NCBI RefSeq assembly: GCF_035917415.1
Contig: NZ_CP109073.1
Coordinates: forward strand, 372,001-436,000
DNA: 64,000 bases
From: Streptomyces sp. NBC_01803
GTDB taxonomy: Bacteria > Actinomycetota > Actinomycetes > Streptomycetales > Streptomycetaceae
Reading direction: 5' to 3'
Shown piece after piece: positions 42,985 to 51,638 of the stretch. The notes under the pieces are model-generated. The model ran no database searches. It had not been told where the DNA came from and saw only the letters and a program-made list of their open reading frames with translations. The translations under genes and the position numbers were made by a program. Each line of letters opens with the position of its first letter. The first letter of the stretch is position 1.

Positions 42985-45219
42985 GTGGCCACCTTTCTCT
43001 ACCGGCTCGGCCGGCTCGCCTTCCGGCGGCGCCGACTGGTGCTGCTGGCCTGGATCGCGGTGCTCATCGCCGCGGGCATCGGCGCCAGCAGTGTGTCCGG
43101 CACGACGACGGACAACTTCACCCTTCCCGGCACCCAGTCGCAGCAGGCCATCGACCTGTTGGAGAAGGAGTTCCCCCAGGCATCGGCCTCCGGTGCCACA
43201 GCCCGCGTGGTCATCGAGGCCACGGACGGGCAGAAGGTGACGTCCGCCGCGCACAAGCCACTGGTGGAGTCCCTGATCGCCGACCTGCAGAAGGCGCCGC
43301 AGGTGGCGAGCGTCGCTGATCCCTTCACCGCCGGCCTGGTCAGCTCCTCGGGCAGCATCGCCTACGCCCAGGTGACCTATGCCGTCCCGCAGGCCGATAT
43401 CACTTCTGCCGCGTCGGACGCCCTGCACGAGGTGGCGGACCGGGGCGAGCAGGCCGGCCTGAACGTCAGCCTGGGCGGCGACGCGGTGCTGGAGGAGGAG
43501 CAGAGCAACGCCGCGGAGCTGATCGGCCTGCTGGTCGCCGCCTTCGTCCTGGTCATCACCTTCGGTTCGCTGGTCGCGGCCGGGCTGCCGTTGCTGTCCG
43601 CGATCGTCGGCGTCGGTATCGCCCTGTGCGGCATCACCGTCGCCTCGTCGTTCGTCGACATGGCCTCCAACGCGCAGACCCTGGCGCTCATGCTGGGGCT
43701 GGCGGTGGCGATCGACTACGCCCTGTTCATCGTCTCCCGCTACCGCACGGAGCTTCGGGCGGGGCATCAGCCCGAGGAAGCCGCCGGACGTGCCCTGGGC
43801 ACCGCGGGCTCGGCCGTGGTGTTCGCCGGCCTGACCGTCATCATCGCGCTGGCGGGGCTGAGCGTCATCGGGATCGCGATGCTCACCACCATGGGCCTGG
43901 CCGCGGCCTTCGCCATCACCGTCGCCGTGCTGGTCGCGCTCACCCTGCTGCCGGCCACGCTGGGTTTCGCCGGCAACCGTGTGGCAGGCGGGCGCCTGAC
44001 CACGCGGCGTATGCGCGCCGCGCAGCGCGACCGGCGCGTCACGATGGGCGTGCGCTGGGGCCGCTTCGTCACCCGGCATCCCTGGAAGATGCTGCTGGCC
44101 TCGGTCGTCGGCCTGAGCGTGCTGGCCGTACCCGCGCTGTCGCTGCGGCTGACCCTGCCGGACGACAGCATGGCCGCTCCCGGCAGTACACAGCGCGTGG
44201 CCTACGACACGCTGAGCAAGGGCTTCGGGCCGGGTTTCAGCGGCCCGCTGACCGTCGTCGTCGACGCGCGGGACGGTGACGACGCGGAGGCCGCGGCGAC
44301 GGATACCTCCGCGATGCTGGACAGTCTCACGGACGTCGTCACTGTGCGGCCTCCGGTCTTCAACGAGGCCGGTGATGTCGCCTTGCTCACCGCGGTGCCG
44401 GGCAGCTCACCCACCAGCCAGGAGACGGTCGACCTGGTCGCCGAGATACGTGACCGCAGTGCCGCGGTGGAGGAGGACAACGGCACGCGCGTGATGGTGA
44501 CCGGCACGACCGCTGTCAACATCGACGTCTCCGCCAAGCTCGGTGAGGCGATGGTGCCCTACCTGGCCATCGTCGTCGGTCTGGCACTGATCCTGCTGCT
44601 GCTGGTGTTCCGGTCGGTGCTGGTCCCGCTGAAGGCCGCAGCGGGCTTCCTGCTCAGCGTGGTCGCCACCCTCGGCGTGCTGGTGGCCGTGTTCCAGTGG
44701 GGCTGGCTGAAGGACGTCTTCGGCGTGGACGAGACCGCGCCCATCGTCAGTCTGTTGCCGATCCTGCTGATCGGTGTCGTCTTCGGCCTGGCCATGGACT
44801 ACGAGGTATTCCTCGTCTCCGGCATGCGCGAGGCATACGTCCACGGCGCCGGCCCCACCGAGGCGATCGTCACCGGATTCCGGCACGGCGCCCGCGTGGT
44901 CACCGCCGCCGCCGTCATCATGATCTCGGTCTTCGCCGGCTTCCTCCTCGACGACATCGTCCTGGTGAAGTCCATCGGCATGGGCCTGGCCACCGCTGTC
45001 CTCTTCGACGCCTTCGTCGTCCGCATGACCCTCGTGCCCGCGGTGATGACCCTGCTCGGCGAGCGGGCCTGGGCACTTCCCGGCTGGCTCGACCGCCTGC
45101 TGCCCAACGTGGACGTCGAGGGGGAAAAACTGCGTCATGCCCTGGCCGAACGCGACCGTCAGATGTCCGTTCCCGCGCCGTCCGACCAGGAGCCGGCGGC
45201 GCCTGCTCCCCTGGGGTAG
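42985..45219 (+). CDS. MMPL-family RND transporter
   Basis: A 744-residue inner-membrane transporter with the MMPL layout: one helix, an extracytoplasmic domain (about 60-170), a block of five helices (about 175-335), a second extracytoplasmic domain (about 380-500) and a final helix block. Conserved proton-path residues are in ALMLGLAVAIDYALFIVSRY (about 236-255) and GVVFGLAMDYEVFLVSGMRE (about 597-616), both with the D-Y pair typical of MMPL proteins. It likely exports lipids, glycolipids or hydrophobic drugs. GTG 42985 has GGGAG 8 bases upstream; a GTG at 42970 is possible. Confidence 0.92.
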   Translation: MATFLYRLGRLAFRRRRLVLLAWIAVLIAAGIGASSVSGTTTDNFTLPGTQSQQAIDLLEKEFPQASASGATARVVIEATDGQKVTSAAHKPLVESLIADLQKAPQVASVADPFTAGLVSSSGSIAYAQVTYAVPQADITSAASDALHEVADRGEQAGLNVSLGGDAVLEEEQSNAAELIGLLVAAFVLVITFGSLVAAGLPLLSAIVGVGIALCGITVASSFVDMASNAQTLALMLGLAVAIDYALFIVSRYRTELRAGHQPEEAAGRALGTAGSAVVFAGLTVIIALAGLSVIGIAMLTTMGLAAAFAITVAVLVALTLLPATLGFAGNRVAGGRLTTRRMRAAQRDRRVTMGVRWGRFVTRHPWKMLLASVVGLSVLAVPALSLRLTLPDDSMAAPGSTQRVAYDTLSKGFGPGFSGPLTVVVDARDGDDAEAAATDTSAMLDSLTDVVTVRPPVFNEAGDVALLTAVPGSSPTSQETVDLVAEIRDRSAAVEEDNGTRVMVTGTTAVNIDVSAKLGEAMVPYLAIVVGLALILLLLVFRSVLVPLKAAAGFLLSVVATLGVLVAVFQWGWLKDVFGVDETAPIVSLLPILLIGVVFGLAMDYEVFLVSGMREAYVHGAGPTEAIVTGFRHGARVVTAAAVIMISVFAGFLLDDIVLVKSIGMGLATAVLFDAFVVRMTLVPAVMTLLGERAWALPGWLDRLLPNVDVEGEKLRHALAERDRQMSVPAPSDQEPAAPAPLG

Positions 45220-45406
45220 GCACACGCCCGGCACACCTCGACCCCGCCCGCCGGCCCACTCCCCCGAGGGCTGGCGGGCGGCCTGCCCGAACAGTGAAAA
45301 TGCCTGAACCTGCCATGACCGAGCCCACCGCCGAAGAGCCCGCACGCACTGTTTCCTCGCACGCGTCCCGGCTTCCGCGGTCACTGACCAGCGACCCCGC
45401 GGCCGG

Positions 45407-45625
45407 GAGCAGCGACGCCAGCTGGCCGACCTGACCGACCGGGAACGCGAAGTCCTCACCGCCGTCGCCACCGGATGGTCCAACGCCGAGATAGCCACCC
45501 ACCTCCACCTGGCCGAGTCCACGGTCAAATCCCACGTCAGCCGCATCCTGGGAAAGATCAACGCACGTGATCGCGTGCAGGCCGTCATCTTCGCCTACGA
45601 CGTGGGCATGGCCCGCTCCCACTGA
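45407..45625 (+). pseudogene. C-terminal remnant of a NarL/LuxR-type response regulator
   Basis: An uninterrupted frame without a start codon encodes LTDREREVLTAVATGWSNAE then IATHLHLAESTVKSHVSRIL and GKINARDRVQAVIFAYDVGM, stopping at 45623-45625. This is a complete LuxR-type HTH with the usual C-terminal tail of a NarL-family regulator. The receiver domain is missing; upstream DNA has no matching frame. A truncated gene. Confidence 0.75.
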
Positions 45626-45659
45626 CACGTCCGGACGGACACGCACCGCCCCCGTGTGA

Positions 45660-45900
45660 CGCTGCCCGACACCACCGGGGGCTGCCGCGCACCGGACCGT
45701 GGCCCTCCAGGGCGTCCACCACCCGGGACGCCGACCGCGGTGACATACCGAGCCGCCCCGTCATGCCTGCCTGATCGCCCGGGCCGAGCCGGTGGACGGC
45801 CTGCGGGAGCTTCAGTCGTGCCAGCGCGAGCCGTCCGGCCATCAGCCGCCCGTCGATCTGCCGCCGTACCTGGCCGTCCAGCCGGACACAGTGCTGTCCG
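45660..45900 (-). pseudogene. Degenerate MarR-family gene fragment
   Basis: The minus-strand frame (45842 leftward) reads QAVHRLGPGDQAGMTGRLGM then SPRSASRVVDALEGHG, matching the LGPG...LAERLGMTPRSATRVVDALE core of a MarR subfamily. The wing and C-terminal helices that should follow are replaced by unrelated residues. It partly overlaps the end of the LuxR remnant. Confidence 0.45.
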
Positions 45901-46050
45901 ACCGAGCATGTCCGCTACCACCGCTTCTTCACTTCTCCACCACCCGGCAATCCTCCCGGAGTACCTCGCCGCCATGCCCCAAATCATCGCTCCCACCGGC
46001 CGCAGCAGACGGTTCGTCCACAGTCCGTTCCTACCGACGAAGGCAGCGGC

Positions 46051-47328
46051 ATGAGCACCCTCATACAGGAAGCCACCGTCATCGCGGCCAGCATCGTCGT
46101 CTCGGCCGCCGGACACCGCTACCTCTACCTGCGGCTCGTCAAAGACGTCACGGCATCCGCCCGGCTGCGCCGTGCAGGACAGGCCGCGGCGGTGGCTCTC
46201 ACCGTCCTGGTCCCCACAGGAGTTGTCGCCGCCGAGTACGCCAATCCGGCGCACATCGCCTGGCTGGCCTGGCCGACGTTCGTCTGGGTCAGCGTCGCCG
46301 CCTACCTCATGATGATCCTCGTCGTCCTGGAGATTCCGGTACGCCTCTCGTCGCGTGCGCTGCGACGGCGTACCGGATCCGGTCCCGCAGCCCCTGCGCG
46401 GGCCCCTCAGGCACCGGTCGTCCACCAGGCACAGTCCGCCAGCGCTCCCAGCCCGGACCGTACGTGTCCTCGGCCGATCGAGGACACGCCGCGGATGGTG
46501 GACCGTCGTCTCGTTCTGGCCCGCTCGGTCGCGCTGCTCGCCACCGGTGCCGCCGTGGCCACCACCAGCTACGGCTTCCGCCGCGGGCTGGGAGCACCAG
46601 ACGTGAAGACCGTGCCGGTGGCGCTGCGCCGACTGCACCCCTCACTCGACGGCATGCGTATCACCATGGCCAGCGACCTCCACCTCGGGCCGTTCTTCGG
46701 ACGCGCCCACACCACACGCATGGTGCGCATGATCAACGACACGGTTCCCGACCTGGTCGCCATCGTGGGAGATCTCTCCGACGGCAGTGCCGAAGACCTG
46801 GCTGCGCACGCGGAGCCGCTGACCCGCCTGTCCTCGACCCATGGCACCTTCTTCGTGACAGGCAACCACGACTACCGCCACGACATCGACGCCTGGATCG
46901 ACACACTCGCCGGCTTCCGCGTCACCACCCTGCGCAACACCCGCTCACTGATCAAGCACCGCGGCGGAACGCTCGATCTCGCGGGCGTCACCGACATCGA
47001 AGGCGAACAGCATCGCGACGCACCGGACTACGACACAGCCCTCGGCGACCGCGACCCCTCTCACCCCGTCGTCCTGCTCGCACACCAACCTGTCCAGGTG
47101 CACGAAGCAGCCCGGCACAACGTCGATCTCCAGCTGTCCGGCCACACCCACGGCGGCGCCTTCTTCCCCGGCAACCTGCTCGTCCCACTGACCCAGCCCG
47201 TCACCGCCGGACTGGCCACCATCGACCGCACACAGCTCTACGTCTCCCGCGGCGTCGGAGCGTCCCTCCCGCCCATCCGGGTCGGAGCACCACCCGACAT
47301 CACGGTGATCGAACTACGCGGGGCGTGA
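46051..47328 (+). CDS. Membrane metallophosphoesterase (YkuE/YaeI-like)
   Basis: A 425-residue protein with three or four N-terminal helices (about 5-95 and RSVALLATGAAVATTSYGF at about 155-173), then a calcineurin-like phosphoesterase domain facing outward. Dimetal motifs are complete: ASDLHLG (about 207), VGDLSDG (about 237), GNHDYRHD (about 271), LAHQPVQ (about 345) and LSGHTHGG (about 367). It resembles phosphodiesterases acting on lipid or cell-wall substrates. The ATG at 46051 has only a weak ribosome binding site (AAGGCAGCGGC). Confidence 0.88.
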   Translation: MSTLIQEATVIAASIVVSAAGHRYLYLRLVKDVTASARLRRAGQAAAVALTVLVPTGVVAAEYANPAHIAWLAWPTFVWVSVAAYLMMILVVLEIPVRLSSRALRRRTGSGPAAPARAPQAPVVHQAQSASAPSPDRTCPRPIEDTPRMVDRRLVLARSVALLATGAAVATTSYGFRRGLGAPDVKTVPVALRRLHPSLDGMRITMASDLHLGPFFGRAHTTRMVRMINDTVPDLVAIVGDLSDGSAEDLAAHAEPLTRLSSTHGTFFVTGNHDYRHDIDAWIDTLAGFRVTTLRNTRSLIKHRGGTLDLAGVTDIEGEQHRDAPDYDTALGDRDPSHPVVLLAHQPVQVHEAARHNVDLQLSGHTHGGAFFPGNLLVPLTQPVTAGLATIDRTQLYVSRGVGASLPPIRVGAPPDITVIELRGA

Positions 47329-47560
47329 GAGACGAGTGCTGGAGGCACGATGCGCAATGAGCGGCGGCACCAGCGTAGGTGCCGCCGCTCCTCGCCGCCC
47401 AGGTCAGGTTCGGCGTCGTCACGTGAAGTCGGGGACTGCCGCATGGTCGGCCAACTGCCCCTCCAGCTTTCTGAGCGACTCGCCCCGGGCGAGGGGGGAC
47501 GCCTTCGTCCGCGCCCCGCGCGGGTCGCTGGTGAGCACTGCCGTGAGGGGAATTGATCAT

Positions 47561-48715
47561 CTAGGGGAGGTTGCGGGCCATGACGATGCGCTGGACCTGG
47601 TTGGTGCCCTCGTAGATCTGGGTGATCTTGGCGTCGCGCATCATCCGCTCCACCGGGTAGTCCCGGGTGTAGCCGTACCCGCCCAGGAGCTGGACCGCGT
47701 CCGTGGTGACCTCCATCGCCACGTCCGAGGCGTAGCACTTGGCCGCCGCCCCGAAGAACGTCAGATCCGCGTCCCCGCGCTCCGACTTCGCCGCCGCCGC
47801 GTACGTCAGCTGCCGCGCCGCCTCCAGCTTCATCGCCATGTCCGCGATCATGAACTGGATCCCCTGGAAATCCCCCACCGGCTTCCCGAACTGCTTCCGC
47901 TCCCGGATGTACCCCTTCGCGTAGTCCAAAGCGCCCTGGGCCACGCCGAGGGCCTGGGCGGCGATCGTGATGCGGGTGTGGTCGAGGGTCTTCATCGCGG
48001 TGGTGAAGCCGGTGCCCTCGTCGCCGATCATCCGGTCGGCGGGGATGCGGACGTTGTCGAGGTAAACCTCGCGGGTCGGGGAGCCCTTGATGCCGAGCTT
48101 CTTCTCCGGCGCCCCGAACGAGACGCCCTCGTCGGACTTCTCCACCACGAACGCCGAGATCCCGCCCCGGGTCCGCTTCTCCGGATCGGTCACCGCCATC
48201 ACCGTGTAGAACTCCGAGACTCCCGCGTTGGTGATCCACCGCTTGACCCCGTTCAGCACCCAGGAGTCGCCGTCCCGCACCGCCCGCGTCTTCATCCCGC
48301 CCGCGTCGGAGCCGGCGTCCGGCTCCGACAGGCAGTACGAGAACATCGCCTCACCGGCGGCGAGGGGCGCGAGGTATTTGGCCTTCAGTTCCTTGGAGCC
48401 GGACAGGACGACGGGGAGGGAGCCCAGCTTGTTGACGGCGGGGATCAGCGAGGAGGACACGCAGACGCGGGCGACCTCCTCGATCACGATCACCGTCGCC
48501 AGCGCGTCCGCCCCCGCACCCCCGAACTCCTCCGGCACATGCACCGCGTGCAGATCACTCGCCACCAGCGCGTCCAGCGCCTCCCGCGGGAAACGCCCCT
48601 CCTCGTCCACCTCCGCCGCGAACGGCGCGATCTTCGCCTCCGCCAGCGCACGGACCGACTCCCGGAGCAAATCGTGCTCCTCAGCCGGACGGAAGAGATC
48701 GAAAGCCTGGTTCAT
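47561..48715 (-). CDS. Acyl-CoA dehydrogenase (TetR-regulated)
   Basis: A 384-residue FAD-dependent acyl-CoA dehydrogenase, close to short/branched-chain enzymes. FAD/substrate signature is YCLSEPDAGSDAGGMKTRA (about 127-145). The C-terminal signature is LLGGYGYTRDYPVERMMRDA (about 343-362), then IYEGTNQVQRIVMARNL. The ATG is 48715, directly at the family start MNQAFDLF. The shared intergenic region with the divergent TetR holds a 12-bp inverted repeat containing GCACTCAGT, which should be the TetR site. Confidence 0.93.
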   Translation of the reverse strand: MNQAFDLFRPAEEHDLLRESVRALAEAKIAPFAAEVDEEGRFPREALDALVASDLHAVHVPEEFGGAGADALATVIVIEEVARVCVSSSLIPAVNKLGSLPVVLSGSKELKAKYLAPLAAGEAMFSYCLSEPDAGSDAGGMKTRAVRDGDSWVLNGVKRWITNAGVSEFYTVMAVTDPEKRTRGGISAFVVEKSDEGVSFGAPEKKLGIKGSPTREVYLDNVRIPADRMIGDEGTGFTTAMKTLDHTRITIAAQALGVAQGALDYAKGYIRERKQFGKPVGDFQGIQFMIADMAMKLEAARQLTYAAAAKSERGDADLTFFGAAAKCYASDVAMEVTTDAVQLLGGYGYTRDYPVERMMRDAKITQIYEGTNQVQRIVMARNLP

Positions 48716-48748
48716 CGTGAGGCTCCAGTGTGACGAGGGAACGGAAGG

Positions 48749-48788
48749 ATGGCACTCAGTACCCTCAATTATGCACACTGAGTGCCAT
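48749..48788. promoter_or_regulatory. TetR operator: 12-bp inverted repeat
   Basis: ATGGCACTCAGT (48749-48760) and ACTGAGTGCCAT (48777-48788) are perfect inverted arms 16 bases apart. Each arm contains a near-palindrome GCACTnAGTGC. It lies between divergent acyl-CoA dehydrogenase and TetR genes. Confidence 0.75.
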
Positions 48789-48817
48789 CACGTCATCTCC
48801 GGTGTTATGTTCCCCTC

Positions 48818-49543
48818 ATGAGCGAGACGCGCGGCCGGAGGCAGGAGACGGGGAACGGGACACCGAAGCCGCCGATGCGGGAGGCCATCGTCGAGGCGGC
48901 GTTCGAGCTCTTCCTGGCGCGCGGGTTCGAGCAGACCACCATCGATGACATCGCCGCCCTCGCGGGCGTCGGCCGGCGGTCCTTCTTCCGCTACTTCCCC
49001 GCCAAGGAGACGGTGGTCTTCCCCGACCACGACCGGTGCCTGGCCGACATGACCCGGCTGCTGAGCACCGCCCCGGACGAGGGCGCCCCGGTGGACCGGG
49101 TCTGCGAGGCCGCCCGCCTGGTGCTGCGCATGTACGCGGAGAACCCGGTCTTCTCAGTGCAGCGTTACCGGCTGACCAAGCAGGTCCCCGGGCTGCGCGC
49201 GCACGAGTTGTCCGTGGTCTGGCGGTACGAGCGCACCCTCGCCGAATACCTGCGGGCCCGTTTCGCCGGCCGCCCCGATGGGACGCTGCGGGCCGACGTG
49301 ATCGCCGCCGCCGTGGTCGCCGCGCACAACAACGCGCTGCGCTCCTGGCTGCGCTCGGGCGCGGAAGGAGACGCCGGCACCGCCACGGACGAGGCCCTGG
49401 CCTTCGTGCGGGAGTCGTTCGGGTCCGCCGAGGCACCCGACGACGTGGTGGTCGTGGTCTCCCGACGCGGGGTGCCGATGTGGCGGGTCGTCCAGGAGAT
49501 CGAGGCCGCGGCCGGGAAGGGGCACCCACCAGAAGGGAACTGA
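48818..49543 (+). CDS. TetR-family regulator of acyl-CoA catabolism genes
   Basis: A 241-residue regulator. The HTH (about 22-68) contains TTIDDIAALAGVGRRSFFRYF with FPAKE. The helical ligand domain follows, with AAVVAAHNNALRSWLRSG near 175. ATG 48818 follows the intergenic operator. The same operator half-site occurs on both sides of the gene, so it likely represses the divergent dehydrogenase, itself and the following 3-hydroxyacyl-CoA dehydrogenase, with an acyl-CoA as the probable effector (inference). Confidence 0.9.
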   Translation: MSETRGRRQETGNGTPKPPMREAIVEAAFELFLARGFEQTTIDDIAALAGVGRRSFFRYFPAKETVVFPDHDRCLADMTRLLSTAPDEGAPVDRVCEAARLVLRMYAENPVFSVQRYRLTKQVPGLRAHELSVVWRYERTLAEYLRARFAGRPDGTLRADVIAAAVVAAHNNALRSWLRSGAEGDAGTATDEALAFVRESFGSAEAPDDVVVVVSRRGVPMWRVVQEIEAAAGKGHPPEGN

Positions 49544-49572
49544 GTGCGTTCTGTTTCAGCACTCAGTGCCAT
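49539..49572. promoter_or_regulatory. Second TetR operator upstream of the hydroxyacyl-CoA dehydrogenase gene
   Basis: ACTGAGTGC (49539-49547) and GCACTCAGTGCCAT (49559-49572) repeat the motif of the first operator. GCACTCAGTGC alone is an 11-base palindrome. The site overlaps the end of the TetR gene and precedes the dehydrogenase start by 63 bases. Confidence 0.7.
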
Positions 49573-49634
49573 ATGCTGATTCCGCCGGGCTCCGGCCGCG
49601 CGACCGCGCGTTTCCCCAACACCACGGAGAACCC

Positions 49635-50495
49635 ATGGAATCCGTATCTCGTCTCGGTGTCGTCGGCTGTGGCCTGATGGGCTCCGGGATCGCCGAGGTC
49701 GCCGCCCTCCGGGGCATCGAGGTCCTGGTCGCCGAGGCCACCCCCGAGGCCGCCGACGCCGGGCGCGAGCGCGTCGCCGCCTCCCTCGACCGCGCGCTGG
49801 GCCGGGGCAAGATCACCGAGGAGGAGCGCGAAGGGGCCCGCTCCCGGCTGAGCTTCACCGCCGACCTCGGGGACATGGCCGACCGTCAGTTCGTCATCGA
49901 GGCCGTCGCGGAGAACCCCGGGCTCAAGACCGACGTCATCCGCACCCTGGACAAGGCGGTCGCCGACCCGGACGCCATCCTGGCCACCAACACCTCCTCC
50001 ATCCCGATCGTGGATCTGGCGGTCGCCACCCAGCGCCCGGACCGGGTGATCGGCATGCACTTCTTCAACCCGGTGCCCGTGCAGCGGCTCGTGGAGCTGA
50101 TCCCCGCGCTGACCACCAGCAAGGACACCGTCGAGCGCACGACCCGGCTGGCCGCCGACCAGCTCGGCAAGGAGGCGATCCAGGCGGCCGACCAGTCCGG
50201 ATTCGTGGTCAACGCGCTGCTCATCCCCTATCTGTTGTCCGCCGTCCGGATGATGGAGTCCGGCGTGGCCCGCCCCGAGGACATCGACCGGGGCATGGAG
50301 CTCGGCTGCGCCCACCCCATGGGACCGCTGCGGCTGCTGGACCTGATCGGTCTGGACACCGCGCAGGCCGTGGCCGAGTCCATGTACGAGGAGTTCAAGG
50401 AGCCGCTGTACGCCGCCCCCGCGCTGCTGCGCCGGATGGTCGCGGCGGGGCGGCTGGGCCGCAAGACCGGCCGGGGCTTCTACTCCTACGCCTGA
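49635..50495 (+). CDS. 3-hydroxybutyryl-CoA dehydrogenase
   Basis: A 286-residue NAD(P)-dependent 3-hydroxyacyl-CoA dehydrogenase. The Rossmann motif is LGVVGCGLMGSGIAEVAA (about 7-24). Next come VIEAVAENPGLKTDV, ATNTSSIPI (about 117) and the signature MHFFNPVPVQRLVELI (about 142-157). The C-terminal domain has GMELGCAHPMGPLRLLDLIGLD and ends KTGRGFYSYA. It oxidises 3-hydroxyacyl-CoA in beta-oxidation or the ethylmalonyl/butyrate route. GGAG is 6 bases before the ATG. It is part of the TetR-linked regulon. Confidence 0.93.
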   Translation: MESVSRLGVVGCGLMGSGIAEVAALRGIEVLVAEATPEAADAGRERVAASLDRALGRGKITEEEREGARSRLSFTADLGDMADRQFVIEAVAENPGLKTDVIRTLDKAVADPDAILATNTSSIPIVDLAVATQRPDRVIGMHFFNPVPVQRLVELIPALTTSKDTVERTTRLAADQLGKEAIQAADQSGFVVNALLIPYLLSAVRMMESGVARPEDIDRGMELGCAHPMGPLRLLDLIGLDTAQAVAESMYEEFKEPLYAAPALLRRMVAAGRLGRKTGRGFYSYA

Positions 50496-50622
50496 CGGAC
50501 ATGAGTGCGGATGGGTGAGGGCACCGCTCGCCGAGGGGCACGTCGATCTCGTGCTCACCCGCCCGGGGCGGGCCGGGCGGGGGCGGTCGGAGAACCGACC
50601 CGCCCGCCCGGACCGGCCCCTC

Positions 50623-51597
50623 TCAGGGACAGCGGACGACCTGGGCGGCGTAGGCGAGGCCGGCGCCGAAGCCCAGGAGCAGCACGGGCGCGCCGCTGGT
50701 GACCTCGCCGCGTTCGACCAGCTTGGACAGGGCCAGCGGCACACTGGCCGCTGAGGTGTTGCCGGACTCGACCACGTCCCTGGCCACGATCGCCCGGGAG
50801 GCCCCGAGCCGGTGGGCGATCATGTCGATGATCCGCAGGTTGGCCTGGTGGGTGACGACCGCGGCCAGGTCGGCGGGGTCGACGCCGGCCCGCTCGCACG
50901 CCTGCCGCGCGATCGGGGTGAGGGAGCGCGTCGCCCACCGGTAGACCACGCCGCCGTCCTGGCGGAACAGGGCGGGCGGGCCATCGGGGCCCGTGGTCTC
51001 CAGGGCGATCGCCGGGCCGCGTTCGGGGTCGGAGCCCCACACCACCGGGCCGACGCCGACGGTCTCCTCGGTCTCCGCCGCCGTCAGGACGGCGGCGCCG
51101 GCGCCGTCGCCGAAGATGACGCAGGTGGAGCGGTCCTCCCAGTCGAGGAAGTCGCTCATCTTGTCGGCGCCCACCACCAGCGCGGTGCGGCTCGCGCCGC
51201 CGCGGATGGCATGGTCGGCCGTCGCCAGCGCGTAGCAGAAGCCGGAGCAGGCGACGTTCACGTCGAAGGTGCCCGCCGCGGGGATCGCCAGGTGACGGGC
51301 GACGCGCGCGGCGATGTTCGGCATGCGGTCCACGGCGGTACAGGTGGCGACGACGACCAGGTCGACCTGCGCGGCGTCGATGCCCGCCCGGGCGAGGGTC
51401 TTCGCGGCGGCGGCTCCCGCCATGTCCGCGACGGTCTCGCCGGAGGCGGCCAGCCGACGGGTGGCGATCCCGACCCGGGAGCGGATCCACTCGTCGGAGG
51501 TGTCGACCATGGTGGCCAGTTCGTCGTTGGTGAGCACGCGCGCCGGCTGGTAATGGCCGAGCGACAGGATTTTGGATCCAGTTGCCAGGGGAACCAC
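50623..51597 (-). CDS. FabH-like beta-ketoacyl-ACP synthase III
   Basis: A 324-residue thiolase-fold enzyme, last gene of the NRPS operon. Catalytic residues are Cys117 in VNVACSGFCYAL, His in VVTHQANLRIID (about 244) and Asn in VESGNTSAASVP (about 273). The ligand-binding start ILSLGHYQPARVLTN and DEWIRSRVGI are typical FabH. Within a biosynthetic cluster it may make a starter acyl chain, or act as a CerJ/ChlB3-like acyltransferase rather than in housekeeping lipid synthesis. GTG 51597 with GGAGG a few bases upstream. It lies 41 bases after the exporter gene. Confidence 0.92.
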   Translation of the reverse strand: MVPLATGSKILSLGHYQPARVLTNDELATMVDTSDEWIRSRVGIATRRLAASGETVADMAGAAAAKTLARAGIDAAQVDLVVVATCTAVDRMPNIAARVARHLAIPAAGTFDVNVACSGFCYALATADHAIRGGASRTALVVGADKMSDFLDWEDRSTCVIFGDGAGAAVLTAAETEETVGVGPVVWGSDPERGPAIALETTGPDGPPALFRQDGGVVYRWATRSLTPIARQACERAGVDPADLAAVVTHQANLRIIDMIAHRLGASRAIVARDVVESGNTSAASVPLALSKLVERGEVTSGAPVLLLGFGAGLAYAAQVVRCP

Positions 51598-51638
51598 GGG
51601 TCCTCCAGATGATCGGTCCCCGCGCGGTCGCGGGTGCT

